Shown: positions 32,903-43,583, counted from the first letter of the stretch. The stretch is 64,000 bases of DNA from JAKPQE01 sp041397845 (GCA_041397845.1 JAWKVW010000002.1:124001-188000), one strand, 5' to 3'. Notes: generated by a model not told the origin, from the letters alone. Numbers and translations: made by a program.

Positions 32903-34276
32903 ATGGGTATCTACGGGGCTATGGCGACCGCGATCAGCGGTATGCGGGCGCAGTCTTTCGCTCTGGAGCAGGTGTCGGGCAATATCGCCAATTCGCAGAC
33001 CACCGGCTACAAGCGCACGGAATCGAATTTCGCCGATCTCATCCCCGAGGCGCCGCCGACCCGGCAGGTCGCGGGTGCGGTTGCCGCCTATTCGCGCGGC
33101 ACCAATGACCTGCAGGGCGACATCCAGACCGCCGACACCGAGACCTACATCGCGATCAACGGCGACGGCTATTTCGTCATCGACGAGTCGGTTGGTGTCG
33201 TCGACGGCCGTCCGGTGTTTTCCGGCACCGATCTCTATACCCGGCGCGGCGATTTCGACCTCGACAAGAACGGCTATCTCGTCAACGGCGCGGGCTACTA
33301 TCTGAAGGGTCTGGCGATCGATGCGGAGACGGGCAACGTCTCGGCCAGCGTGCCGCAGCCGATCCAGCTCAACAACGACTTCCTGCCGGCGGACGCGACG
33401 ACCGAAATCGTCTATCGCGCCAACCTTGCCGCGTATCCGCTGACGGCGCAGGCCGACGAAAACGTCGCCAACAGCGAGCTCATGTCGGCGGCGTCCTATT
33501 CGGTCGACCCGACGACGGCCGGCGCCGGCACCGTGGTTGCGACCGACCTGACGACCTTCCTCGAGCAGTCGATCGCCGGCGGCGCCATCACCACCTACGA
33601 TTCGACCGGCGCGCCAGTGAACGTGCAGATGCGCTGGGCCAAGACCGACAGCGTCTCGAACGGCGGCGCCGACACCTGGAACCTCTTCTACATGACCAAC
33701 GCCAACGCCACCGGCGCCCAGACCGCCTGGCAGAACGTTGGCCAGGACTATGTCTTCGGCGCCAACGGCCAGCTTTCGCCGGCGATCCCGAGCGTCACGA
33801 TCAGCAACCTGACGGTCAACGGCATCAATCTCGGCAACATCAACCTGCAGCATGGCAATTACGGCATGACGCAGTTCGCCGACTCGAACGGTACCGCGCA
33901 GGTGACCGAGCTCAGCCAGAACGGTTCGGCAGCCGGCGAACTGGTCGGTGTCTCGATTTCCGACTCGGGCCGCGTCGTCACGACCTACTCGAACGGCAAG
34001 ACGGTCGAGGTCGCTGAAGTCATTCTCGCCAGCTTCAATGCCGACAACGCCCTCAAGAAGCTCGACGGCGGCGCCTATGCGGCCACGACGGAATCGGGCG
34101 TGGCGATCCTTGGCGCCGGCGGCGACATCATCGGCGCGGCGCTGGAAGCCTCGAACGTCGATATCGCCGACGAGTTCACCAAGCTCATCGTCACCCAGCA
34201 GGCCTATGCGGCGGGCACCCGCATCGTCACGACCAGCAACGACATGCTGCAGGAAGTGCTCAACATGGTCCGCTGA
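32903..34276 (+). CDS. flgE: flagellar hook protein FlgE
   Basis: FlgE builds the flagellar hook outside the cell and is exported by the flagellar type III apparatus, without a signal peptide. The 457-residue protein has the N-terminal rod/hook signature MGIYGAMATAISGMRAQSFA followed by VSGNIANSQTTGYKRTESNF. The domain YIAINGDGYFVI is near residues 83-95, with LYTRRGDFDLDKNGYLVNGA after it. The C-terminal coiled-coil part reads EASNVDIADEFTKLIVTQQA ... TSNDMLQEVLNMVR. AGGAGG lies 12-17 bases upstream of the ATG. First gene behind the sigma-54 promoter. Confidence 0.94.
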   Translation: MGIYGAMATAISGMRAQSFALEQVSGNIANSQTTGYKRTESNFADLIPEAPPTRQVAGAVAAYSRGTNDLQGDIQTADTETYIAINGDGYFVIDESVGVVDGRPVFSGTDLYTRRGDFDLDKNGYLVNGAGYYLKGLAIDAETGNVSASVPQPIQLNNDFLPADATTEIVYRANLAAYPLTAQADENVANSELMSAASYSVDPTTAGAGTVVATDLTTFLEQSIAGGAITTYDSTGAPVNVQMRWAKTDSVSNGGADTWNLFYMTNANATGAQTAWQNVGQDYVFGANGQLSPAIPSVTISNLTVNGINLGNINLQHGNYGMTQFADSNGTAQVTELSQNGSAAGELVGVSISDSGRVVTTYSNGKTVEVAEVILASFNADNALKKLDGGAYAATTESGVAILGAGGDIIGAALEASNVDIADEFTKLIVTQQAYAAGTRIVTTSNDMLQEVLNMVR

Positions 34277-34318
34277 TCGGTTCGATCAGCGTTCCGTTCG
34301 TAGCCACGGGGGTTAGTT

Positions 34319-36190
34319 ATGGGTCTCTCAGGCGCACTTGCAACCTCGCTGACCGGTCTCTCGGTGACCCAGAAGGGCATCACGACCGTTGCCGGCAACA
34401 TCGCCAATGCCGATACCGTCGGCTATACGCGCAAGACCGTTACGCAGAAGGCGACGGTCGCGGGCGGAAACGTCATTGGCGCGCATCAGACCGAGGTGAC
34501 GCGGGAGCTCGACGCGCTCCTGCAGCGCCAGATGCGGACCGAGGCTGCGAACGGAACCTACACCTCGCTCATCGCCGATTATGCCTCGCGGATCGACGAG
34601 GGCTTCGGCGAGCCGGGTTCTTCGACCTCGCTCGACTCGATCTACAACAACTTCCTTGCCTCGGTGCAGGCGCTGTCGGCGAGCCCCAGCGACTACTCGG
34701 CCCAGGTCGAGGTGATCGGCGCGGCGCAGACGCTGACGAGCCAGCTCAACGCCCTCAGCAACAACATCCAGAGCATGCGCGCCGAGGCGGAATCGGGCAT
34801 CGCCGATGCGGTCGACGAGGCGAACGATGCCCTGCAGCAGATCGAGCAACTGAACACGGCGATCATGTCCTACGCCGGCGCCAACACCATGCCGGTCGAC
34901 CTGCTCGACGAGCGCGACCGCTATGTCGACAAGCTCGCCGAACTGATGGACGTCCGCGTCGTCAGCAACCAGAACTCGGGCATCTCGATCTTCACGACGA
35001 GCGGCGTGGCGCTGTTCGACGGCACGGCCTCGACGCTCAGCTTCGACGAGCATTCGACGATGACCGCCGAGACGGCGTACAGCACCGATCCGGCCGAACG
35101 CCGGGTCGGCACGATCCGCATCGGCTCCGGGGCGAGCGCGGTCGACCTGCTGTCGACCAACCTCATCCGGTCCGGCACGATCGCGGCCTATGTCGAATTG
35201 CGCGACGAGATCCTGCCGGAAGTGCAGGGCCAGCTCGACGAGATCGCCAGCTCGATGGCGCTGGCGCTGTCGAACCAGCAGGTCGACAGCACGGCGGCGA
35301 CGTCGGGCGCCCAGACCGGGTTCGATATCGACCTTGGCGGCCTGCAGCAGGGCAATTCGGTCAGCGTCGCCGTCACCGACACGGTTTCCGGCACGACGAC
35401 CAACTACACCTTCATCCGCGTCGACAACGCCGCGGCGCTGCCGCTCGACGACACCGCGACGCTCGATCCGAACGACACGGTCGTCGGCATCGATTTCTCC
35501 GGCGGCTATGCGGCGGCGGCGGCGGCGATGCAGGCGGCGCTCGGCGCCAACTACACCGTCACCAACACGGCCGGCTCGACCTTCCAGTTCCTCGACGACG
35601 GCGCGGCCAATCTTTCGGATGTCGACAGCGTTTCGGCGACGCAGACGATCACCTCGGTGACCGGCGGCACCGCCGAGCTGCCGTTCTTCGTCGATGCGGG
35701 CGGCGGCGCCAGCCACTACTACACCGGCTCGTTCGACCCGGATTCGCAGAAGACCGGCTTTTCCGCGCGAATCTCGATCAACTCGGCGCTGCTCTCTGAT
35801 CCGTCGCTACTGGTCAAGTACTCGACCAGCCCGGCAACCTATTCGGGCGATACGACCCGCGTCGACTTCCTCGCCGACCGGCTCGCCGACGACGGCATTT
35901 CCTTCCAGATGACCTCGGCGGCCAATGGTTCGCGGACCTTCAACGGCTCGATCGGCGACTATCTGCGCGAGGTCGTCGACTATCACGGCTCGCAGAGCAC
36001 GCTCGCCAGCCAGCGCGCCGAGGGCCAGTCGATTGTCGTCTCGTCGCTGGAAGAGCGCTTCTACAACGAGTCGGGCGTTGACATCGATCAGGAACTTGCC
36101 CGTCTCACCACGCTCCAGACGAGCTACGCGGCCAATGCGCGGGTGATGTCGACGGTCAAGGAAATGCTCGACATCCTGATGCAGATGTGA
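34319..36190 (+). CDS. flgK: flagellar hook-associated protein 1 FlgK
   Basis: FlgK is the first hook-filament junction protein. The 623-residue product starts MGLSGALATSLTGLSVTQKG and has the conserved VAGNIANADTVGYTRKTVTQ. QTEVTRELDALLQRQMRTEA follows, and the C-terminal signature is ESGVDIDQELARLTTLQTSY with final helix VMSTVKEMLDILMQM. The centre (about residues 330-480) is variable, as is normal for FlgK. It begins 42 bases after flgE and ends 11 bases before flgL. Confidence 0.93.
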   Translation: MGLSGALATSLTGLSVTQKGITTVAGNIANADTVGYTRKTVTQKATVAGGNVIGAHQTEVTRELDALLQRQMRTEAANGTYTSLIADYASRIDEGFGEPGSSTSLDSIYNNFLASVQALSASPSDYSAQVEVIGAAQTLTSQLNALSNNIQSMRAEAESGIADAVDEANDALQQIEQLNTAIMSYAGANTMPVDLLDERDRYVDKLAELMDVRVVSNQNSGISIFTTSGVALFDGTASTLSFDEHSTMTAETAYSTDPAERRVGTIRIGSGASAVDLLSTNLIRSGTIAAYVELRDEILPEVQGQLDEIASSMALALSNQQVDSTAATSGAQTGFDIDLGGLQQGNSVSVAVTDTVSGTTTNYTFIRVDNAAALPLDDTATLDPNDTVVGIDFSGGYAAAAAAMQAALGANYTVTNTAGSTFQFLDDGAANLSDVDSVSATQTITSVTGGTAELPFFVDAGGGASHYYTGSFDPDSQKTGFSARISINSALLSDPSLLVKYSTSPATYSGDTTRVDFLADRLADDGISFQMTSAANGSRTFNGSIGDYLREVVDYHGSQSTLASQRAEGQSIVVSSLEERFYNESGVDIDQELARLTTLQTSYAANARVMSTVKEMLDILMQM

Positions 36191-36201
36191 GGACAAGGAT
36201 C

Positions 36202-37704
36202 ATGTCGATCAACACCATTGCCTCGCCGATGACGATCCTGTCGCAGCGCTTCGTGTCGATGCGCAAGGATCTGCTGAACCTGCAGCAGCAGCTCGGCACC
36301 GGCCGCGCTTCCGACACTTTCGGCGGTCTCGGCACCGACCGCGACCTCGCACTCGCGTTCCGCTCGAACCGCTCGGCGGCGGAAGCCTACCGCTCGACGA
36401 TCTCGACCCTCGATGTGCGCATGCAGGTGATGCAGACCTCGGTGACGCGTCTGCAGGACATTTCGCTCGAGGCGAAGGGCGTGCTGCAGCCGTCGGTCTA
36501 CCAGCTCGCCGACGGATCGCAGACGGCCGAGCAGAAGGTCGCCCGCACCCAGCTCGACGAAATGGCCAGCCTGCTCAATACCCAGGTCGACGGCCGCTAT
36601 CTGTTCTCGGGCCTGTCGACGGACACCGAGCCGGTCGTCTCGATCGACAAGATCATCGAGGGCGACGGCTCGCGGGCCGGCTTCCGGCAGGTGATGTCGG
36701 AGCGGCGGCAGGCCGACCTCGGCGCGACCGGCCTTGGCCGTCTGACGGTCGCTTCCGGGCCGGGCGATGGCGTGACGCTTGAGGAAGACGCCGCCGGCCA
36801 TCCGTTCGGCTTCAAGATCTCCGGCATCTCGACGACCTCGTCGGCGATCGCGGTGACCGGCCCGACCGGCGGTCAGGATACCGTGACGGCGGAACTGACG
36901 AGCCTGCCGACGGCCGGCGAGAAGGTGCGCATCACGCTCGACATGCCGGACGGCACCTCGACGGCGATCGAGCTGACGGCGACCAATTCGGCAACGCCCG
37001 GCGCCGGCGCCTACACGATCGGCGCGGACACGGCGACGACGGCGGCCAATCTGCAGGCAGCGCTGACGACGGCGCTCGGCAAGGCCGCGAACACCGAGCT
37101 CGCGGCGGCGTCGGCCTATGCGGCAGCCGACAATTTCTTCAACATCGACGACGCCAACCCGCCGCTCCGGGTCGCCGGCCCGCCCTATGACAGCGCGACC
37201 GCGCTTGTCGCCGGTACGAGCACCGACACGGTCTCCTGGTATGTCGGCGAATCCGGCGCCGGCAATGCCCGGCAGACGGCGACTGCCCGCATCGATCAGG
37301 GGCAGACGATTTCCTACGGTGCGCGGGCGAACGAGCTCGCTCTGCGCAACACGTTCCAGAACCTTGCCGTGGTGGCGACGCAGACCTTCTCGTCGACGAA
37401 CGGCGACGCAATCGCCGAATACGACGCGATGGCGACGCGGCTGCGGACCAATCTCGACGATCCGTCCGGAGCAGCGAGCCCGAAGAGCGTCTCGGTCGAC
37501 ATCGCCGCCGCGCAGCGCGCCATGGCGGCGGCCGACGACCGCCACACGACGACGACGAACTACATGGACGATCTCATCGACGGGATCGAAGGCGTCGATA
37601 CCGAGGATCTCGCGGCCAAGATCCTGACGGTGCAGACCCGTCTCGAGGCGACCTATTCAGTGACCTCGATGCTCTCGCAGCTCTCGCTGACGAACTATCT
37701 CTGA
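36202..37704 (+). CDS. flgL: flagellar hook-associated protein 3 FlgL
   Basis: FlgL forms the second junction layer between hook and filament. The 500-residue protein has a flagellin-like N-terminus (MSINTIASPMTILSQRFVSM, then LQQQLGTGRASDTFGG), LNTQVDGRYLFSGLSTDTEP (about residues 130-150), a large variable domain (about 185-385) and a C-terminal helix ending TRLEATYSVTSMLSQLSLTN. It is longer than enterobacterial FlgL (about 317) because of the central insertion. The in-frame GTG at 36187 overlaps flgK, but ATG 36202 follows AGGACAAGG and is preferred. Confidence 0.9.
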   Translation: MSINTIASPMTILSQRFVSMRKDLLNLQQQLGTGRASDTFGGLGTDRDLALAFRSNRSAAEAYRSTISTLDVRMQVMQTSVTRLQDISLEAKGVLQPSVYQLADGSQTAEQKVARTQLDEMASLLNTQVDGRYLFSGLSTDTEPVVSIDKIIEGDGSRAGFRQVMSERRQADLGATGLGRLTVASGPGDGVTLEEDAAGHPFGFKISGISTTSSAIAVTGPTGGQDTVTAELTSLPTAGEKVRITLDMPDGTSTAIELTATNSATPGAGAYTIGADTATTAANLQAALTTALGKAANTELAAASAYAAADNFFNIDDANPPLRVAGPPYDSATALVAGTSTDTVSWYVGESGAGNARQTATARIDQGQTISYGARANELALRNTFQNLAVVATQTFSSTNGDAIAEYDAMATRLRTNLDDPSGAASPKSVSVDIAAAQRAMAAADDRHTTTTNYMDDLIDGIEGVDTEDLAAKILTVQTRLEATYSVTSMLSQLSLTNYL

Positions 37705-37729
37705 GAACGACCGGGACCTTTGAAAAAGC

Positions 37730-37752
37730 AACGCCGCCCATCGGGCGGCGTT
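37730..37752. terminator. terminator after flgL
   Basis: AACGCCGCCC (37730-37739) pairs with GGGCGGCGTT (37743-37752) around a three-base loop. An A run (37723-37727) lies on one side, so it can serve both flgL and the convergent flbT. Confidence 0.8.
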
Positions 37753-37803
37753 GTAACATTCAGGCCCGTGCGGCGGGGCGGGCGGGTGCCTGCGTCGGAG
37801 GCG

Positions 37804-38241
37804 TCAGGCGGCCGGTTCGCCGCCATCGGCCTGCGGGGTCGTGCCGAAGCCGCTGTTCGTCGCGCCGTCGATGATCTCCTTTTCATGGGTGATCAACGTC
37901 TTTGCCTCCTTCAGCGCCTTGTAGAGCGAGCCGGTGAGGATGGCGTTGTTGATGCGATCGACGATCGGCAGCATGCTCGGCGCGGCCCGGACGATGTCCA
38001 TGACAAGCGCGAAGTAGTCCTTCTGCAGCTTGGAGATATCGCCGCCGAGATACATGAGCTGGATGGCGAAATAGACGCGCTTTGCCGGGCTGTCGGCGGT
38101 CTGGGCGGTCAGGATGTCCTTCTCGCGCAGGATCGGCGCGTTGCCCTCGATGAACAGGCGGGTGCGCTGCTTGTCGTTGGTGATGACGCTCTCGCCCAGG
38201 ATGATGCGCTCACCGGGTTTCAGTTCGACCTTCAGTGCCAT
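37804..38241 (-). CDS. flbT: flagellum biosynthesis regulator FlbT
   Basis: FlbT is an RNA-binding post-transcriptional regulator that acts on flagellin mRNA in alphaproteobacteria. The 145-residue protein reads MALKVELKPGERIILGESVI, then RTRLFIEGNAPILREKDILT, KRVYFAIQLMYLGG and a C-terminal ALKEAKTLITHEKEII. These segments are typical of the FlbT family. ATG 38241 is used; the in-frame TTG two codons upstream is less likely. It is convergent with flgL, and no flaF is adjacent, whereas flaF-flbT usually travel together. Confidence 0.9.
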   Translation of the reverse strand: MALKVELKPGERIILGESVITNDKQRTRLFIEGNAPILREKDILTAQTADSPAKRVYFAIQLMYLGGDISKLQKDYFALVMDIVRAAPSMLPIVDRINNAILTGSLYKALKEAKTLITHEKEIIDGATNSGFGTTPQADGGEPAA

Positions 38242-38329
38242 GTCCAACGCCCTCGACAGATCCGCGAATCGTATGCGCAGTCTATGACGAATCCGGCGTT
38301 TTGCGAGACGTCACGGACTGCCGGATCGA

Positions 38330-39229
38330 CTACTCGTCGATCATGTATTCGACGCGCCGGTCGAAGGCATAGAGTTCGTCGGTCGTGTACTTGCCGGCAT
38401 CGTCCGGCTCGAAGGGCTGGCTCTCGCCGCGGCCAACGACGCGGATCTCGAACGGATAGCCGAGTTCGGCAATATAGTTGGCGACGGTGCGGGCGCGATC
38501 GGTCGACAGGCGGCGGTTATAGGTGTCCGAGCCGCGCGGGTCGGTGTGGCCGACGATGGTCAGGCCGCGATGCGGGTTCTCCTGCAGGTAGGCGTAGATA
38601 TCCTCGACGGCGCGCACGCCGTCCTCGGTGAGATCACTCGAATCATATTCGAACTGCACCGGAACAGGCACGGCGACGGCGGAGAAATTGCGGAAGTGCG
38701 GCGAGGACAAGCCGCTCTTGCGACCGCGGAACTGGCGGGTCTGGACATAGGAGGGGGCAAGGGCGCGAGCCTGCAGGGCGCGCTTGACGATGCGCTCCTC
38801 GACCTCGCGCGGCGGGGCTTTCGGCGTTGCGGCCTCGTCGCGGATGTCGTCGATCGCTTCCTCGTAGAGCTTGACCGCTTCCGGCCAGTGCCTGGCGTCA
38901 TATTCGAGGTCGGCGAGGGCGGCGGTGACCTGCCAGGGCCGGCCGAAGCCGAGGGCCTTTTCGAGGGCGGCGCGATCGTGACCCGGATTTGCCGCATAGA
39001 GCATGCGGGCCATCAGGCGGCCAACCCGGTCGCGATAGGCGCCGTCGCAGGTGACGTCCGACAGGAGCCGGGCGTGCAACTCGTCGAAGCGGGCAATTTC
39101 CTGTCGCTCGAAGGCCTGGCGCAGCTCGGCGTCGAGGGCGGTGCAATCGGCGTTCACCGGCTGTGCGCCGACGAGCGGGGCAAGCGCGAGGGCGGCAAGG
39201 AAGGCGGGGACGGCTAGCAGCGATCTCAT
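38330..39229 (-). CDS. exported OmpA-domain protein
   Basis: A 299-residue protein with a signal peptide (MRSLLAVPAFLAALALAPLV-GAQ) and a helical, TPR-like middle (ALADLEYDARHWPEAVKLYE). A C-terminal OmpA/MotB peptidoglycan-binding domain runs from about residue 185: VPVQFEYDSSDLTEDGVRAV, LTIVGHTDPRGSDTYNRRLS (with the conserved Asp/Arg of the family), then DRARTVANYIAELG. Its start overlaps the stop of the cytochrome/DUF4384 gene by four bases, so it belongs to that operon. It could anchor the system to the cell wall. Confidence 0.88.
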   Translation of the reverse strand: MRSLLAVPAFLAALALAPLVGAQPVNADCTALDAELRQAFERQEIARFDELHARLLSDVTCDGAYRDRVGRLMARMLYAANPGHDRAALEKALGFGRPWQVTAALADLEYDARHWPEAVKLYEEAIDDIRDEAATPKAPPREVEERIVKRALQARALAPSYVQTRQFRGRKSGLSSPHFRNFSAVAVPVPVQFEYDSSDLTEDGVRAVEDIYAYLQENPHRGLTIVGHTDPRGSDTYNRRLSTDRARTVANYIAELGYPFEIRVVGRGESQPFEPDDAGKYTTDELYAFDRRVEYMIDE

Positions 39230-41861
39230 GGAGAAACCTCCAGTCGGATGGCGGTGCGGGCGACGATGTCGCCATGCTTGCGCGGTGCGGCGGGCTGGCC
39301 GGCGTCGGCGGCCATGCCTTCGGGCTTTTCCTCGACGAGCATGATGCGATCCTTGTCGTCGAGGCTGCGCTTCAGGAAGTCATTGTAGTTTCCAAGGGAT
39401 ACGAACGCGCCCTTGGAATAGTCGGCGATGATGCCGTCGACGCTGCGGCTCTCGACATTGCAGACCGCGATGACCGTTTCCGTGCCGGGATCGGCAAGCG
39501 GAACTGGAACTTCGCATCGGCGGCCGGGAAGACGAAATCGCTGCCGGCCTCGATGCGGTTGTCCTCGTCGAAGCGGTTCGGGAAAATCACGGTCGCAAGG
39601 CCGGTGCGGTCGACGTCGATGAGGGTGAGGAAGCAGTCGGTTTCGCTGGAGACCGTGAAGGTCGCAAGGTCGCCGACGGCATAGGCGAGACGGTCGGAGG
39701 TGAGCGTCAGACCGAACTGGCGGCGCTCCTCGACAGTGCCTGATCGACCTTGGCGACGGCCGGCTTGGTGCCCTTGGCACCGAGCGGTTCGTCATCGGTC
39801 AGGCAGACGGTGTCGGGAAGATTTCCTCGAACTCCTCGCGCGGCATGACGCCCTGGGTCAGGCGACGCTTCAGGCGCAGTGCGGCCTCGGTGCCGGCGTT
39901 GTCGAGCGCTGCCAGGAAGGCGTCCGGCGACAGGCCGAATTCGGCGGCGGCAAGGGCGAGGTCGACCGGCTTCTCAAAGCGGGTGGCAAGGGCATTTACC
40001 GGCTCGACGCCGTTCAGCTTCAGGGTCGGATCGAGGCCGGCGCGGCGCATGGCGGCAGCGAAGCGCTCGCCGTCCTCGGCAAAGAGGCGATCCATGGTCG
40101 CCGTCTCGGGATAAATCGCCTCGATTGTCCGCCGGAAGTCCTTGTCGAAGGTCTTGTCGGCGGTGATGTGGGCGCGGACCTCATCCTTGGCCTTGCGAAC
40201 GCCCTCGGCATGGCAGCCCATGCAGGAAATGCCGGTGGTGACGATGTGGTCGCGCCGGCTCGGGTCCTGCACGATTTCGGTCGAGGCCGGTCGATGCGCC
40301 GACCGCTGGCGTCGGCAAGGAACGCGGCGGCAAAGCCATTCGGCAGGGAGAACAACGTCTCGCTGCCGTCATGGGCAAAGCCGGTGTCGCCGCCAGGGCC
40401 GAGCGGGTGTTCGAAAATGCTCTGACGATCACGGGCGCCGGCGAAATCGTAGGTGGTCCAGAAGAAGCCGGTCGGGATGGTGTGTCGCTCGATGATGCGG
40501 TTGTTCGGCGATTCCCCGGATTTCTGGAAGCCGGAGCGGGCGACGCGCAGGCCCGCGACATTGCCGGCGACATCGACGCCGAGGCGGCGCTGCAGCTCGG
40601 CGAAGCTGCCGGGCAGATCGAGCATGCGGTCATAGAGCGGCGGCCGGGAGGCGGCGAAAGCGAACCAGTCGGCGCGCAGATAGGGCAGCGGCGTTGCCGT
40701 CTGGTCGGCGGCGAAGCTGAAGATCGGCGCGTCCGGGCGAACCGCGTAAGGGTAGGCGGCCAGCAGGCGCGACCAGTCCCCGGCGCTCCAGCCAAGGTCG
40801 GCAAGGTCGAAACGTACGACGGTGCCGGCCTCGTCGACAGGGGCGAGGCGGACGGCGTCGGTGGCGCGCGACAGGCCGTTGAGGAGTTTCACGGCGCCCT
40901 GGCGATAGGCGTTCATCTCCTCGGCCGTTGCGCAGGCATTGTGGAGATGGGCGAGCGTCAGGTAGCGCGTCGTCTGGACCCTCGCCGGCGCGACCTTCTG
41001 CAGGTCGCCGGAGACGATGCCGGCGATATCGGCGTTGGAGACGAAGCTGCGGCCGGGGCAGGTCGTCACGCTCGTGCCGGAAAGGCCGCCGATCCACTGG
41101 CGCAGGGCGACGAGATCGTCCGGCGAGACTTCGGGCTTGCCGGTGGCGAACTCGAAATAGAGGTCGTAGGGCATTTCCTGATTGAGGATCTGCTGGACGA
41201 TGCGCGAGCCGTCGGGATTGCCCGGCTGGACGAGGTTCGCGTCGCGGGCGATCTCGTCGAGCATCAGGATGTTGCCGAAGTTCTTCGCCGGACGGTCGCG
41301 GCCCTCGAGCAGGCCATCCTGATGGCAGCGGGCGCAGTTCTTGTTCAGGGCATCGAAGGCGGCACGGGCGACGGGCTCGCCCGGGGCGAGGATGGCATTG
41401 CCCTGGCTGTCGGTGCCGATCGTCTCGCCGGCAAAGTCGCGGAGCTTGACGACCTTGGGCGGGGCCGGCGGGATCGCCGGTTCGGCGGACGCTGCAGCAG
41501 CGGGGACTTGCGGCGCGCCATCTGTCGCCTGCGGGGCGGGGGCGTCGGCGGATGCGGGTGCATTTGCGCGGGCGCGGGCGGCGTTGCCTTCGCCGCCGGT
41601 GCAGCGGGAGATGGTGCTGAGGGAGATGGTGTTGCGTGAGACGGGCGGCAGGCGCTGCCGGCTCCTCACCCTTTTGATGATGGCGTTGACGGTGCCGGCA
41701 TCGGGCGCCACGGCATCGGGCGCTGGGGGCGTCGCGGCGGTTCCGCCCGGGGCCACCATTCCCGGCAAGGCGCGGTCCTCGGCGGTTGCCCCGAACCCGG
41801 CGGCAAGCAGCGCGGCGATGGCGATCGAGGCTTTCAGCGGGGCGGTCATTCGCCGATGCAT
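39226..41861 (-). CDS. exported CxxCH cytochrome-like protein with C-terminal DUF4384-like domain (frame errors)
   Basis: About 878 residues after frame correction. ATG 41861 (GGAGA seven bases upstream) opens a signal peptide (APLKASIAIAALLAAGFGAT-AED) and an Ala/Pro-rich stretch. A heme site CARCH follows at residues 176-180, with PGNPDGSRIVQQILNQEMPY after it, as in PSCyt1-type cytochrome domains. A long middle follows, then a second heme site CMGCH at about 40210-40224 in GISCMGCHAEGVRKAKD. After a slip near 39815 and another near 39735-39500, a DUF4384-like domain ends the protein: LTLIDVD, VIFPNRFDEDNRIEAGSDFV, then DPGTETVIAVCN. Indels also lie near 40285. It lies downstream of the two caspase genes and overlaps the OmpA gene. 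Combined heme and DUF4384 parts are unusual; the function is unknown. Confidence 0.8.
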
Positions 41862-41930
41862 GGAGTTTCTCCGTCTGGCCCGGGTGTTTACCGGGCGACA
41901 GTCTTGACAGGCGGCGTATGCCCCGGCCGG

Positions 41931-43455
41931 CTAGCGGCCGGTGATTTCGTAACGCAAGGTCGCCACGGCCCAGGGAATGGCGGCGGTGTTGGCGTTCGGG
42001 TCGTCCGCGTTGCGCGTGCCGCCAAGGGCCGCCGCAAGGCGTGGCAGATATTCGGTCACGGCTTTCCTTGCCGGGATCGGCGCCATGCGTTCCTTGCCGA
42101 CGACGGCCGGCCAGTCGAGCGGCTCGAATGCGACAAGGGCAATGAGGGTGCCGGATGTCGGCGCGGTCGCGTCGAAGCGCATGCCGTAATAGGCGTCGGG
42201 CACGGTGATCGTGCCGCCGGCCCGGATCATGCCGTCGCGGTCGACGTTGCGGGTGTGCTGGTTCGGGAAGAGCTGGATGAGTTCGCCGTCGTCGGTGAGG
42301 TTGAGCAGCACGAGCTGGCCATCGACCGGGCTCGACACGCGGAAGCGGATGTTGCGCGTGCCGACGCGGACGGGCGAGGGCGGGTCCTGCGCCAGCGTCG
42401 CGCCGACGTCGTTGCCGGCCGAGAAGAAGTCGAGAACGGTGCCGGCATCGACGGTGTCGCCCGGATCGGCGACCGGCTGGCCGCCGGTATCGCCGCCAAA
42501 GGCAAGCGCTCGGGTCGAGCGTCGGCGTCAGGCCCATCTCGCACTGGTCGGCGTGGCGGGTGCAGTACTTGTCGGATTCGGTGCGAACATAGGCGAAAGC
42601 TCGGGCGTTCGAGATCTCGCCGTTCCTGTTGCGATCGGCTTCCGCCTTGTCGGCGATGCCGCGCACATAGGCGGCGGTGAAGACACCGTGGTAGTTCGGT
42701 GCCGCGTCGGTATCGATGAGGGCAACCTGACTGGCCGAAACGGCGGTCCAGACGGTGACGCCGGGCGGGGCTCGCGGTCCGAGAACGTCGTCACCTCGGC
42801 TTCTGCTCGCCGCCTTTTCCTCCACGACGATGGAGCGGAACTGGCGGAGATTGGGCGTGCGGCCGGCCTTGCCGGGGCCGGCCGGCGTTGCCGAGCGGGT
42901 GACCGTGCCGGAATGGCAGGAATCGAAGACGACGGTGGCGTCGCGGTCGGACAGCAGCTTGAAGGCGTCGAGTTCGTCATCGGTGATCATGCCGACGACG
43001 GTGTTGCCGCTCTCGCCCTCGCGGATCACCGCGTCATGAGGGACGATGGTCTCGTCGGTGCCGTCTTCCTCGTCGCCATTGTCGTCCGGCTGATAGTAGC
43101 CGTGGCCGACATAGAAGAAGTAGGTGCGCTCGCCCGGCCGGGTCTCGCCGGCCAGCCAGTCGCGGATGCCGCCGAGGATCGCCTTCTTGGTCGCGGCCTT
43201 GTCGATGAGGACGCGGATGTCGCGCTCGGCAAAGCCGAGGGTGCCGGTGAGCAGGCGTTTCATGTTGCCGACATCGCGGGCGGAGGCGCCGGGAATCTCG
43301 AAGGAGAGGCGATCGTCGGCGTAGACGTCGATGCCGACGAGCAAGGCCTTGTCGGCGCGGGCCGGAGCCGTCGCCGCCGTCGTGATGGCAAGGGCGGCAA
43401 GCATGCCGGCCGCAATCCTTGCCGGCGATCCGAAAACCCTGGCCTTCCGCTTCAT
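41931..43455 (-). CDS. exported caspase-like protein (peptidase C14) with DUF4384-like domain (one frame error)
   Basis: ATG 43455 opens MKRKARVFGSPARIAAGMLA, a signal peptide ending near APARA-DKA. The caspase fold follows: KALLVGIDVYADDRLSF, TYFFYVGHGYYQ with catalytic His118, and TVVFDSCHSGTV with catalytic Cys180. The frame is clean to about 42510, where one indel moves it. The rest reads DGQLVLLNLTDDGELIQLFP, RAGGTITVPDAYYGMRFDAT and TLIALVAFEPLDWPAVVGKE, a DUF4384-like domain. About 508 residues in total. It is between the second caspase gene and the cytochrome/DUF4384 gene on the same strand. The substrate is unknown; metacaspase-type proteins usually cut after Arg or Lys. Confidence 0.86.
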
Positions 43456-43583
43456 CCGCTCATCCTCCCCGCATGTCGCAGCGGCGACGCAGCCTCGCCG
43501 TCCCCTCCGGGACGTCCTGCCTCGATCGCGCGACTTTACCCGATTCCTCTCTGGAAAACGGGGCGGGGTTTTGGAGCGAGTGG

